This document shows, one piece after another, positions 51,026-61,344 of a DNA stretch of 64,000 nucleotides (positions are counted from its first letter, which is position 1; each line of letters begins with the position of its first letter). A model generated the notes under the pieces. It made no database searches, had not been told where the DNA came from, and was given only the letters and a program-made list of their open reading frames with translations. The position numbers and the translations under genes were made by a program. Source of the stretch: Acephala macrosclerotiorum (taxonomy: Eukaryota; Ascomycota; Leotiomycetes; Helotiales; Mollisiaceae); the NCBI GenBank assembly GCA_014904845.1, contig MU119267.1, positions 65,672 through 129,671 of the forward strand, written 5' to 3'.

Positions 51026-51768
51026 TCATGCATTCACCTTCATCTTTTCAAGTAGAAAGTCCTCAGTCTTCACCCAGCGCGGCTTTACATAGATTTCAAC
51101 TGTAGGTAACTTGAAGCCAGCGAAAGGATTGACAGCTCCAACTTCTTCCCAAGGATAGCCAAAGCGGTCTTCAAATGAGCTCAGATGTGTCTCCACTCTT
51201 GAAGACACATATCCCTATTCCTGTTTCTCCCAGAATTGTGGAACAGTAACGAGGACTCTGCTGACGGTAAGACCAGAAGATAAAACATCGCCTAAATGGA
51301 AGTCTTTAATCCTGCCTTCTCGTAATGAAGCATGCAGCGACTGTGGTAGAAGCGGCTCGTGACAGTTTGAATGTTGTACCCAGGGTTCGGAAACTCCACC
51401 ATGCAACATGCTGTAGTACGGTTTGCTAGTCGGTGCTCTCTCAGATATAGAACATCTGATTCTGAATTATAGGGCATGGGGTACTAGCAAAGGTTGCCTA
51501 GGCTTGAAGGTTGAACTGGTGAGGCAAGGAAGATAGAACGGGACTCGGAGCAAGTGAATGAAAGAATTAAGGGATCCGCATTTGCCGTGGCAAAATCTTG
51601 TTGTCCTTCATAGCGGAGCTTAATGATCCAACAATTTGAGAACGCATGTTGCCAGATCTGGAGCCGTGGCTCTGTCGAGAGCGTGCTGAATGAGGTAAAG
51701 GTCTCTGATGTTAAGCATGGCGTCGAGCCTGAGGGCAGACTTTGAGGAGAGGGATCCTGGTTAAACAT
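51026..51768 (-). pseudogene. 2EXR-type domain protein, broken
   Basis: The frame from the ATG at 51768 contains FTSFSTLSTEPRLQIWQHA and, further on, CSESRSIFLAS. These correspond to the FxxFxxLPxELRxxIWxxAL and CxESR elements of the fungal 2EXR family. The reading frame is interrupted by a TAG at about 51484, then a frameshift near 51310 (between MLHYEKAGL and KDFHLGDVL), and another TAG at about 51215. The final block ends MKVNA-stop. Introns cannot fully explain both stops, so I call it a pseudogene. An annotation with several tiny introns is the alternative. Confidence 0.5.
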
Positions 51769-51989
51769 AGATGTTGTCCTGTTGGCGAAAATCCGGAATT
51801 GGAGAGCTTGAGACTTAGATGCGATGTCAGAATAGGGAACGAGGGTGCTTTTCAAGGTAACTTCTTGGGGTAAGAGTCTCCATACACAAAAGAAATTCAT
51901 CAAAACGCTTCTATGTGACCCAAAGCTATAAGAACAAAGGTTTTCACTCAACTCAAGCGAGCGGAGAAGGCACCAGCTCCTATTCGCCC

Positions 51990-53178
51990 TCATTTCCGCA
52001 CACTTTCATTCAACCACTTATAAACAACCCTAGCATCTTTCCCCTTATACCTTTCATCGCTTCTCGCCTCCGCGAACGCCTGCAGTGTCGGTCCATCCAG
52101 AATGGTCCTCGCACCCACGTCCTTCGCTAACTCGCTCCCCATTTTCAGTACCTTCTCACAAAGCTCAATCCTAAATCCTCCTTCATAGTCCCTACTACTC
52201 GGAACGTCCTCCTGCACTCCAGGCACAGGATTACTCTTACTCGTGACCCAACACTGCCCACCAGAAACATTGATAACATCCGTCAACAACTTTAAATCCA
52301 ACCCCATCTTCGCTCCAATATTCAGTGCTTCGGAAGCTGCGAGGCTCGTAATCGCGCTCAAATAATTATTGATAACCTTGAACGCCGTCCCCGCACCAAC
52401 ATCTCCACAATGAAACACCGAATCTTCCTTACCCATATACTTCAATACCCCCTTAACCTGCTCAAACGTCCCTTTCTCCCCCGCACCAACCATAAACGTC
52501 AAGCTTCCATCCTGCGCCCCCATCGGGCCCCCACTAACCGGTGCATCAACAAATGTCAAAACAGGTTCACTCCTCACAAACTCATCATGCTCTTGTTTCC
52601 TGCTGGAAGAAGTAGGGGATGAAGGAGAGCCGGAGGCAGCATCGGCGACGGAGAGAATGGTGGCGGTTTCGATGGTGCCACATTCCATGAGGATTTTGTG
52701 GCGGGGGAAGGTGGATGTGGAGAGGGAGAGGGCGGTGGGGATTAGGCCGGTGTGGGGGTCGAGGTAGACGGCTTTGACGGCGGGAGAGTTAGGTAGCATA
52801 GTTATTATCATATTCTGGGAAATTTTATTTAGTTTTACTTTCTCTTAATATTTTGGATCGAAAAGAGGAGGAGGCGAGAGAAAAAGGGAGACGAACAGCT
52901 CTCTTGACTGCCTCTGATCCATTCTCCACCACCTCAATTGGTCCTTGACCCCCCATCTCCTTTTGAAACTTCGCAATGGCGTCTTTGTTCACGTCGCAGA
53001 TGAGAAGTGTGTATTCAGAGCTCAATCCCTTCCGCAGATTTACTGCCATTGGGTAGCCCATCACCCCCAGGCCTATTCGCACCCATCAGCCCCACTCCCA
53101 ATCTTCCCAAATCATAACAAGACACATACCAATAAACGCAAAAGTCTTCGCAGGATCCGCCATATTTTCAGTAGCCAT
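51990..53178 (-). CDS. NAD-dependent beta-hydroxyacid dehydrogenase (3-hydroxyisobutyrate type), paralogue 1
   Basis: Three exons (53130-53178, 52897-53072, 51990-52814) total 1050 nt and give 349 residues. Introns are 57 bp (53073-53129) and 82 bp (52815-52896). The first intron splits the Rossmann loop, which on splicing reads FIGLGVMGYPMAVNL. The substrate signature DAPVSGGPMGAQDG and the catalytic-lysine helix FKVINNYLSAITSLAASEAL are intact. The family oxidises 3-hydroxy acids (3-hydroxyisobutyrate, tartronate semialdehyde and similar) with NAD(P). A Ser/Thr-rich insertion (about residues 125-145) is unusual. A second paralogue lies at 60323-61344 and shares the position of the second intron. 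The upstream region holds two CCCCGC sites (53367, 53399). Exact substrate unknown. Confidence 0.9.
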
Positions 53179-53366
53179 TCTCAAAAGATCTGCGATATTC
53201 CGATGGGATATAACTCTCTTAGCGGATAAAATATGCTGCAAAACACGTTATTGCTCTAGTGCTCATGATCTGACTTCAGATGAGTTTAGGCACATGAAAT
53301 GTAAACAACACGAGATGATCGATCCACGTTGGAGAACGTGGAGTTTGAACGTGTTGCGTGCAGGTA

Positions 53367-53404
53367 CCCCGCACTGCGATGGTGGAGTGTTATTCCCTCC
53401 CCGC
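53367..53404. promoter_or_regulatory. Two CCCCGC(A) sites upstream of dehydrogenase 1
   Basis: CCCCGCA occurs at 53367-53373 and 53399-53405, 190-225 bp upstream of the ATG at 53178. They match the GNGGGG half-site predicted for the cluster's C2H2 regulator and also the CreA/Mig1 consensus SYGGRG. Confidence 0.5.
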
Positions 53405-53548
53405 ATCTGGAAACCGCCACCTCCTCTTGTCGGCATGGTGTTCCGACTTGGCGTTCCTGGAGTGGAAGGCCTCAAGAAGTAATCCGAGAATAATGGTCGT
53501 GTGCTTTGAATCTGGTGGCGAAATACTTTCCTCAATTTTGAGATGTTT

Positions 53549-54544
53549 TTACGGATGTCCTGGCAAAAACCTATCCCTATTCCTCTCACTCCACCCTTTG
53601 TCATGTGCAACCACGACCTCGACTTCCATACCTCCACCACCTTCCTGTACCACTTTGCCACTCTTCAGCAATCCCCCAATCCTCGAAATAGTTCCCTTCG
53701 CGGCATCGGTATCCAAATGCACACTTCTTAGCCCTCCATGCCCATCATCGTACATCGCTACATCGCATTCTCCTGTCAGAATTCGAACATCGTGACAACA
53801 ATCTCCTCCTAGATAGACCCATTTCGAAGATGATATTCTAGCCAACAAATTGACATGTCCGATGAGATGACCAGGACTGTCTACTATGTAGACGCTACCA
53901 TCGCCGAAGAAGTCTACTACGGCAGGAAAATCTGCGAGAGGTTTCCATATATGATCCGTTTGTTGCTTCGCAGCTTTCTCGGAATCCGATGTACTTGAAG
54001 GCGGAAGTTCGTAGGTACGATCAAAAGGTAGTTCGTCATGATTAAAGAGCTCAGCCGGGTATAGAAGTCCTGCGCCATTCGCAAGTAGATGCAAAGTCCC
54101 AGATCCAACTACAAATCTCGAGTTTGGAAAATCGCCCGGCGTCCCAACATGATCCCAATGTACGTGACTGAGAATCACATTATCGATATCTTTCTCAGGA
54201 TCGACCCCTCCTGCTAGCAGACTCGCAGCTGCATCTGGAGAACTGACTGTAGGCTGGCGTTGTGAGGCGTGGTGTTGTTGCGCTGTCCTGTATTTTGTGA
54301 AATCGCGTTTGAGACTGAGGTCGAAAACGAGGTTTGTTGAACGACTTGGGAGGTTCTTCGAGGAAGAAGGATGCCGAATAATGAAGGCGAGGGAAGGAAC
54401 CGTTGTTCGCTTCTCGGGTGCAGCGTTGGTGATGAAGAGGTGTTCTGGAAGAGTCAACCAGCCTGCATCCAGCGCTGAGATGGTCACATATATTTGATCC
54501 TCAGCCGGAGCCGGAAGGGTCAAGACTTGAGATGTCTTCGTCAT
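53549..54544 (-). CDS. Lactonase-type metallo-beta-lactamase-fold hydrolase, paralogue 1
   Basis: The single-exon product is 331 residues from the ATG at 54544, chosen because it matches the start of paralogue 2; an in-frame ATG at 54631 would add 29 residues. The metal motif HVHWDH (H127, H129, D131, H132) is followed by PGHLIGHVN, the bridging-Asp region GGDCCHD and a late AHDKGW. This is the ligand order of AiiA-like N-acyl homoserine lactonases and related dinuclear zinc lactonases. It likely opens a lactone ring in the cytosol; no signal peptide is seen. It shares a 327-bp divergent promoter with the alcohol dehydrogenase at 54872. The substrate is not evident, and a lactam or ester is also possible. 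Confidence 0.88.
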   Translation of the reverse strand: MTKTSQVLTLPAPAEDQIYVTISALDAGWLTLPEHLFITNAAPEKRTTVPSLAFIIRHPSSSKNLPSRSTNLVFDLSLKRDFTKYRTAQQHHASQRQPTVSSPDAAASLLAGGVDPEKDIDNVILSHVHWDHVGTPGDFPNSRFVVGSGTLHLLANGAGLLYPAELFNHDELPFDRTYELPPSSTSDSEKAAKQQTDHIWKPLADFPAVVDFFGDGSVYIVDSPGHLIGHVNLLARISSSKWVYLGGDCCHDVRILTGECDVAMYDDGHGGLRSVHLDTDAAKGTISRIGGLLKSGKVVQEGGGGMEVEVVVAHDKGWSERNRDRFLPGHP

Positions 54545-54705
54545 TCCGATTGATATTGACAGCTTGTAGCATCTCGAGATCAGCCACCATCTCAGAATGT
54601 GAAGTCCAAGTTCATTGTGATGCTGCCCCACCTCCCATTGGAGAAGGTTTGGGGGAATGCCGATGGCCGACTCGGTGCAGGCTGGAGCGAGGGTTTAACA
54701 TGCTA

Positions 54706-54718
54706 CCCCGCAGCGGGG
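54706..54718. promoter_or_regulatory. Palindromic CCCCGC-A-GCGGGG site in a divergent promoter
   Basis: The perfect inverted pair CCCCGCAGCGGGG sits 162 bp from the lactonase ATG and 154 bp from the dehydrogenase ATG, almost at the centre of their shared promoter. Two regulator molecules could bind head to head. Confidence 0.6.
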
Positions 54719-54871
54719 CTGGAACAACACGCACGCCACCCGAAGCCGTTGAACTACATTTGAAATGCTGATCGTGGTCTGAGCATGAGCTATTCCACCA
54801 CTAGAAGCCTTCTTCAGATTAGCATCATCAATTTGTCCAAGACGTTGTCCAAATACTATTTATTTTCAAAC

Positions 54872-55996
54872 ATGGCGTCCTCAACTCTAGCTCTCCCAAA
54901 GCTCATGAAAGCGCAGTTCCTGGACGACTTCAAAAAGCCTTATGAGCTTCGCTCTGCGCCTCTACCGAGCTTGAGCTCACCCCACGATCTCCTGATCAAA
55001 GTCGACGCGGCATCGTACTGCCATACCGACGCCGTCCTAGCCGATGGTCTCATGCCACCATATCCACCTTCATTCCCACATGTTGGCTGTCATGAATTCG
55101 CGGGTACAATCGTAGCTCTGCCATCCGGCGGATTATCGGACTCTTCGTTGAAGATTGGCGACAGGGTCGGAGTACCGGGACGAGGTTTCCATCCTTGCGA
55201 GTCATGCTTCGAGTGCTTGAGTTACCATGATTCGGAAAGCGATCCACCAGGCTTCTCAGTTTATTGTCCAAAAGCTAAGAATCGTGGAATAAGTGCTGAT
55301 GGAGGATTCCAAGAATACGCAGTCGTCGACGAGAGACAGATTGCTCGAATACCAGAAAAGCTCAACGCGGTTGAAACAGCACCTCTGATGTGTGCAGGCG
55401 TTACGATCTATGCTGCGATCAAGAGATGCGGGTTGACACCAGGCCAGAGACTCGGCATTTTGGGCGCAGGGGGCGGCCTAGGGCATCTGGGACTGCAATT
55501 TGTGACGAAGATGGGCTTCAAAACATATGGCATGGACAACTCTGAGGCTGCTTTGGAATTGGCGCGAGGGCTCAAGACTGGTGCAAGAATTGTTGACGTC
55601 AGAACAGAAGAGGCAGATGAGGTCGTCCAGCAAATAGGGAAAGAGGATGGAAAGGTAGTACGAGGAGAAATGGGACTGGATGCAGTGATCATCTTGCCCG
55701 AGAGTCAAAAGGCCTTTGACTATGGAGTCGGCCTACTGCGCAATCATGGCAAATGTGTCGTTGTGTCGTTCCCAGACAAAGGCTTCCATTTCTCGGCGCA
55801 TGCTGTGGTATTCCGAGACATCTCGATCATCGGCAGCTTGGTTGGTAGCAATAAGACTCTGAACGAGATGCTGCAATTCGCAGCCAAGCACAACGTGAGG
55901 GCGATTGTGAAAAAGTACCCGCTTTCCAAATTGAACGAACTTGTCGAGGAGTACCACAAGGGAGGTGGAGGAAAGCTGGTGATCGATATGGCCTAA
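54872..55996 (+). CDS. Zinc-dependent medium-chain alcohol dehydrogenase
   Basis: The 374-residue intronless protein starts at the ATG at 54872, giving MASSTLALPKLMKAQFLDDF; an upstream in-frame ATG at 54785 would add an unlikely 29-residue leader. The N-terminal GroES-like domain has the catalytic zinc region SYCHTD and the GCHEFAG motif, with Cys where most members have Gly before His-Glu. The structural zinc site is C-E-S-C-F-E-C followed by YCPKAKN. The cofactor loop is GILGAGGGLGHLG. The family oxidises primary alcohols or reduces aldehydes with NAD. It is divergent from the lactonase gene and converges on the regulator gene 96 bp downstream. Within the cluster it could act on an alcohol or aldehyde released after ring opening. 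Confidence 0.92.
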   Translation: MASSTLALPKLMKAQFLDDFKKPYELRSAPLPSLSSPHDLLIKVDAASYCHTDAVLADGLMPPYPPSFPHVGCHEFAGTIVALPSGGLSDSSLKIGDRVGVPGRGFHPCESCFECLSYHDSESDPPGFSVYCPKAKNRGISADGGFQEYAVVDERQIARIPEKLNAVETAPLMCAGVTIYAAIKRCGLTPGQRLGILGAGGGLGHLGLQFVTKMGFKTYGMDNSEAALELARGLKTGARIVDVRTEEADEVVQQIGKEDGKVVRGEMGLDAVIILPESQKAFDYGVGLLRNHGKCVVVSFPDKGFHFSAHAVVFRDISIIGSLVGSNKTLNEMLQFAAKHNVRAIVKKYPLSKLNELVEEYHKGGGGKLVIDMA

Positions 55997-56092
55997 TATA
56001 TGAATGCAACATCCAGATACTGCTGAATGAGTGTGTTGGTGATAACTATGGAGTGCCCAATTTGATTGTGGTTCGAGATTAAAAGATGTCGA

Positions 56093-58786
56093 TCAGTTAG
56101 GCTCCAACATATCAGCGTAGATGTTCAATGAGCTGCCAATAACATCTACTATCGCCCATGTCTGAGCTCCCTTGAAAATTGTAGCCCAGACTCGAAGGAC
56201 GCCCGCACTCAACCACTTTCTGGTCGCAGGTGAGTCAAGTGGCATGTCAGAAGGCACTGCGAATTCGGTCTCATCCAGCATCGTCTTCACGAGCGAAGTA
56301 ATCCGCCGCTCGTCATCTGTGATTGGTGGGTCCGGATCGGGCTGTGAAAGTGCCTCCAGCCATTTACTCAGCAAGAAAGCACATTCCAGGGAGCAGAGCG
56401 AGTGCTGAATGGACCAAATGAAGGTCTGTGTTTTTGCCACGAGACGTACTCCGATTTTGACAGGGACACTCAGAGCATGAGCTGAATGTAGGACAGCGCG
56501 AACTAGCTTCGGTGTCCGTCTGATAGCTGGACTTTCACGAAAAGCATTTGCGATCTGTACCGGATCACGTGTGTCCAAGGCTCGACCGGGACCGGTATCC
56601 ACGTTGAGTCGGATGTAGGCTAGTCGGAGGAGAGCAGTTGAATTGAAGGCGACAGGACCATTCGGATCTGCTGGGTCGAGAGATGACTCGGGGTTGCGCT
56701 TCCATCCAACCTGCCAGTTCCGCAAAGCATGCTCAAGTGACGAGACTTCCTCTGATTTGAGGTTGGGTCCATCATAACGACATTTTGCGATCTGGCGAAC
56801 GAAGAAGATGTGTTGTATGAGGGCGTGGATCAGAACATAATTTCCCAGAGATGAGTTGAAGCCGGTCTTATCCTTTCCGCTTCGCGAGAACAGGCGTCGT
56901 AGAGCCTCTTGAAATTCCAGTATCTCAGGGCCATTTTGTTTGGCCTCACGCCACGCTTCTTTAGACTGCGCCTTGAATTCTGCTGCGCTCGAAGGTAGAG
57001 AGAGCTTGATTTCTGAGTTAAGGATGAGTGGTGGAATGTTGTATACAATGCAGTGTAGATTAAAGAAGCAGAAAACTATGAGCTTAGTTCTCTTATTGAT
57101 CTCGATACGCGCCCACTCTTCCCACGAGACGTCTTCAGGGGCTGGTTGGCTTTTGAGGCCGTCGTCTCGGATGAGCGTGGCGAGGATGCTCTGGATTGCT
57201 AGTGCCTCGCGAAGAATCTCCTTGTGCTTGGCCCATGTTGCCATCGCCATCAAAATGAGCAATGCTTGGGCGGTCTGTATCAAGTCCTCTTGTTCCGAAG
57301 TGGCGGATGCCTCAGTCTCCGAAGGCAAACCTAGAGGGCCAGAATTGGACGAGCCTATTGGAGGTGTGTCCGCATTTGAAGAGCTATCCGCTCCTCGTGA
57401 CAACGTAGAGAATTCTGATTCCGCTCTTCGATGAAAGCTCACCAACCTGGCATCTCTTCGTCGAATTCTCTGCACTGCGATCGCTTGGCTAACGTTGAAT
57501 AATTCAACACCTTTCTCTCCCTCAAAGCAATATTGGGCACCGACAGCAGCCATTCCCAAGACTAGTTCAACTGCACAACCTTGAATTGTCATAGTCGGTA
57601 AATGAATCAGCGGGAGATGCTCATGGAACCCGTTCACGTACGCTGCGATGTAGCGACACAATGCTAGGCGAGTAGGCAGTTGGAAGTCTTCTGGTAACAC
57701 AGAAGTAAATTCTTCCAGTTTGGTTGAGATGTTCTGTCTGTCATCAGACGAAACCTCGTAGAAGGGACGCGATTGTGTTGTTTGATGCTCTGGGCGAGAC
57801 CGAGGTTCTTCTGGCTGCAGTGATGGAAGGCGTGACCCAAAGCGAGAGAACGAGTTGGAGTCCTCAATATGTTGATTATGTTGCCTGGACCCAGGAGCCG
57901 CCTGGGTTTCATTGTGCGCTAGGAAATCATTCGCATAGTTGAAGGATTCTGGAGAGAAGAACGGAAGCTGTTCAGCACTCGTCAATGACGAGAAGTGATA
58001 GGATGACAGAGGTTCGTTGTCCAGGAAAGCAGCAAGACTGTCAAGAGATTCCTCAAGTCCAAGTCCCTGCATGTGACCTGTGTTCTGCAATGCCAAAGGA
58101 TCCGAGAGTATTTCGATCTGGTCGTTCTGGGTGTGCAACGATTGGTAATGCGAGGCATTGTGGTCAGGTGCAGGCGGAGTGAGAAATGAGTTGTGCAAAC
58201 TACTGTATTCGGCGGCCATTGACAAAGCAGCGAGAGAGTATTCATCACTCTGGTTTGCAATCATCGAGGAAACGAAAGTCGGATTAGTCGATGAGGATGT
58301 GTGCCGCATGCTCTGCGGGGTCAACCCAGTCGTTCCGTTGTTGCTGTCCATCCCATACGGAGCAATTGCTGCTCTCCTCTTGTTGGGTCTTGATTGAGAA
58401 GTGCCATCTTCATCTTTATCGTGTTCATTTCGTTGAGCAACGGATGAAGTCTCTCTATTGTGAGTGAGCCTCTCGTGGCGAATGAGCAGATCACTGGGAA
58501 GTCAGCAAGCCCTATCAAGGTTCTCGTTTCAGATGCGATACCTCCGGGTGAAGTGATGACCACATAGCCGACATCCGAAAGGCTTTTCTTGGGTGTCTTC
58601 AAGCAAGCATAGAAATCAGCATTGCGACAGCAGCGAGTAACATGAGGGCTCACGGATTCTTTCGTGACGTTGCAAGTGCTCTAATCGTGCAAAGCGTCGC
58701 TGGCAATGCTTGCACAAGAATCTCTTGGGCTTCTTCACACTTGCAGGAGCTGTTCCTTCCGTGGTGGTTTCTGCAGCGTCAAGCAT
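56093..58786 (-). CDS. C2H2 zinc-finger plus fungal-specific transcription factor, likely cluster regulator
   Basis: Three exons (58654-58786, 58542-58596, 56093-58493) sum to 2589 nt, 862 residues, with introns of 57 bp (58597-58653) and 48 bp (58494-58541). Spliced, the N-terminus has two fingers: C25/C28/H41/H45 with helix RLEHLQR, and C53/C56/H69/H74 with helix RSDLLIR, joined by the linker HTQEKP. A basic PNKRRAA segment follows. The C-terminal half (from about residue 310) is a fungal_trans-type helical domain. Finger helices resemble Mig1 and predict recognition of GNGGGG. Its own promoter has GCGGGG at 58997 and 59007, so autoregulation is likely. The intron boundaries cut both finger modules, and predictions that start at the ATG at 58351 lose the whole DNA-binding domain. 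Confidence 0.9.
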
Positions 58787-59433
58787 ATGAAGAACGAGGA
58801 CGCGACGCGTCGTCGGACATTAGGGAAAGAATGTAATTGGCCAATTCCGGTGCAGTTCCAATTTATGATACAAGCGGTATTAGAGATGTGTTTTTTTCTT
58901 GTTTCCTCGGGGTCAGAATAGCTGGTGTTGGAGATTGATCATAGACGTCCTTCTGTTGTTGAAGTTTCGAGGTTGGGAGGAAAGGAAGGAAAGAAAGCGG
59001 GGAAGTGCGGGGGACTTGGCCCGCACGGTTGTTATTTCCAAGTTGGGCTCATCAGGTTTTGAATTTCCTGTTTTATTATCTTGATGCTGTCATTTCATCT
59101 CAGATCCATTCAATCAAGCGTATTGCTTGAGAATGTCTTGTAAAGCTCTTCTGGGGGAGATGAACGAAAGCTGGATACGAGTACGAGCAATGTAATTATA
59201 GCCGAGGTAAGAGGTGCACAAGGTTTACAAGGGTTGAAGCAAACAAAAACGGCTTCGAAAGAAGGAAGTTGATATTCTCTGGGAAGTTTGATCGTCTAGA
59301 GGCGTGAAATATAATTTCGAAGAGATATATTCATTCTGAAGTGTCACAAAAACTCTCGTCGAGGTTCCTTAGAGTGCGCTTCTTACCAACCAGTATTTAG
59401 GATGCATGAATCCTCTGAACAGTCGTCGTACTC
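58787..59433. other. Promoter and spacer of the regulator gene
   Basis: The 647 bp hold no gene. Two GCGGGG sites (58997, 59007) lie 211-221 bp upstream of the regulator ATG. The region after 59100 is the 3' flank of the CMD gene. Confidence 0.6.
58997..59013. promoter_or_regulatory. Tandem GCGGGG sites upstream of the regulator
   Basis: GCGGGG occurs at 58997-59002 and 59007-59012 in the same orientation, 10 bp apart (one helical turn). This fits cooperative or autoregulatory binding. Confidence 0.55.
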
Positions 59434-60099
59434 CTATGCCTTTGCATCCTTACTCCCAAGCTCTCTCGCATGCTCCCCCTTCTCCGCCATATCATTCAAC
59501 ACCTTCTCCGCCGTTTTCCTGTAGATAAATCAATACGAGATTTAGAGTATGATTTGGGAGTCGAGGAGCTGAGCCGAGTTCGCCCTGCTCGCGAAGAGCT
59601 CGGCTTTGAAAATATTGTCAAATAAAGGGCAAAATGTTACATACATAGCATCTACACCCGCCAGAACCCCACAATAAGTCGTAGCATGTATAATCGCCTC
59701 CCTAATCTCCAACTCACTCAACCCATTGTTCCTCGCGCCCCTAATATGGACCGCCAATTCTGGAGCTCGATTCAAAGCCATCAGCATGCCGATATTGATC
59801 AGACTTCGTTGCTTCTTGTCCAAGCCAGGCCGTGTCCATGCGTATCCCCAGCAGAATTCCGTGACGAGTTCTTGGCCTGCGCGGGAAAATTCGGTATTAC
59901 CGTTGGCGAGCGCTCGGTCGACGTATTCGTCGCCAACAGAGCGGCGCATTTTGAGGCCTTCGTCGAAGAGTTGTTTGTGAAGGGCATCAAATTTTGGGTC
60001 TTGAGACATTTTGGAGGTATAAAAGTGGATGTTTCGAGAAGAAATCCGAGATATTGGAGATTGTTGGGATTTAGTTTGACTGAAAAGGATCGATCTCAA
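59434..60099 (-). CDS. Carboxymuconolactone-decarboxylase-family protein (single domain)
   Basis: Exon 1 (59645-60099) and exon 2 (59434-59518) flank the 126-bp introner-like intron. Splicing joins DAM|KTAEKVLND in frame and gives 179 residues from the ATG at 60099, or 149 from the ATG at 60009, the more usual CMD length. The longer form adds a Ser/Arg-rich leader that could be a mitochondrial targeting peptide. Conserved CMD features are WTRPGLDKKQRSL, LNRAPELAVHIRGARNNG and EIREAIIHATTYCGVLAG. 4-Carboxymuconolactone decarboxylases remove CO2 from a lactone in the protocatechuate branch; the AhpD-like relatives do redox chemistry but need CxxC, absent here. One CCCCGC site lies at 60203. Confidence 0.88.
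59519..59644 (-). other. Introner-like intron, copy 2 (126 bp)
   Basis: On the minus strand it runs GTATGTAACATT to TTTATCTACAG with branch-like ATTGAT. It is the same length as, and about 92% identical to, the intron at 40880-41005 in the UNC93-like gene. Six or seven of the ten differences are transitions. The host exons of the two genes are unrelated. Confidence 0.9.
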
Positions 60100-60202
60100 A
60101 GGGAGGTTATCTCTTCAAATGTCTTGTAGTTAGTTAATTATGAGAGGCAATTTGTTGGACGTTTGCTGAGGATGTTGACGTTATTCAAAAACTGGGGACT
60201 TA

Positions 60203-60208
60203 CCCCGC
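60203..60208. promoter_or_regulatory. CCCCGC site upstream of the CMD gene
   Basis: It lies 104 bp above the first possible ATG (60099). CCCCAC and TTCCCC words follow directly, so the site is GC-run rich. Confidence 0.45.
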
Positions 60209-60322
60209 GAGACCCCACTTCCCCAATTGGGATCCACCATAACAATTGATGGGCATCCGATCTCGGAATCAGGAATACACAGAGATTCTATGAAGAAGTC
60301 TATCCGTATTTGAGGCTAAGTA

Positions 60323-61344
60323 CTACTTTCTATCATGCTTCGCCTCCCAATCCTCATCTCCACCCAGATATCTATACACAACTCTCGAATCCAAGTCTCT
60401 ACACCTCGGGTCATTCATTGCACCAGTATAAGTCTCCAGCCCCACTTCCCCAAGAACATTTTTCGATCCAACTCTCTTCGCCATTTCTACAGCTAGATTG
60501 AAATCCTTTCTCATCAATTGCACCTTAAAACCCTCTTTATATCCTCCCGTCGAAGGTGCTTCGGGATAAACTCCCGGTACAGGACAGAATCGATCACAGA
60601 TCGTGTTCTGAGCTGTACCAGCAGCATACACTTTCGCAAGAACCCTTGGATCAAGCCCAGACCTCATACCCATATCCATTGCCTCAGAACAAGCAATCGC
60701 AATAATTCCAGACAGGTAGTTATTCGACAACTTCGCTGCGAGACCGAAAGTAGGTCCACCGCAAGGTATAATTTGTTTCCCCATCATCTGGAGAAGGGAA
60801 GTCATATGTGGCAGATTTGGATCTGTACCCGCTGCTCCTAGAAAGAACGCTATTGTGCCTTTGATTGCTCCTACCACTCCTCCACTGACAGGAGCATCGT
60901 AGAAGGATGCTGTCGGGAAGTGTTCGGCGATGTGGTCTTTGATGAGGTGGCTGGTGGCGGTGTCGATTGTTGAACAATCGATGAGTAGTTTGCCTGATAT
61001 ATCCGTTTGGCATATACCGTTTTGAGGATCTAGATAGACTGATTTGGCGTGTGCTCCTTCCGGAACCATTGTTATGATTGTTTCCTGTGCTTCAAATCAG
61101 TTGAAGTCCTCTCTGCAGTAGCGTGGTAGATGTTCACCGATCTCTCCGCCACATCCTTTGCATTTGAACCTTTCAGCGCCTTTTCTGGGAATTCCTTACA
61201 GATATCATCCACTATATATTCCACAACATCGTAGACATAGATCTTCGTTTGTGCTGAGAGTTTGTTCGCCAAATGCCCCGCCATTGGCCTCCCCATGGCA
61301 CCCAGGCCGATGAAGCCGATAGCACTCTCCTTGACACAACCCAT
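60323..61344 (-). CDS. NAD-dependent beta-hydroxyacid dehydrogenase, paralogue 2
   Basis: Exons 61138-61344 and 60323-61084 total 969 nt, 322 residues, with a 53-bp intron (61085-61137). The Rossmann motif is AIGFIGLGAMGRPMAGHL at residue 8. The substrate motif is DAPVSGGVVGAIKG, and the catalytic helix is AAKLSNNYLSGIIAIACSEAM. The intron falls just before ETIITMVPE, the same place as intron 2 of paralogue 1 (before NMIITMLPN), so the two derive from one ancestor. Paralogue 1's extra first intron is missing here. The two differ clearly in sequence, so the duplication is old or the copies were gathered. The start is set by the MGCVKESAIGF context; a run of 18 A residues lies directly upstream on the plus strand (61348-61366). 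Confidence 0.9.
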
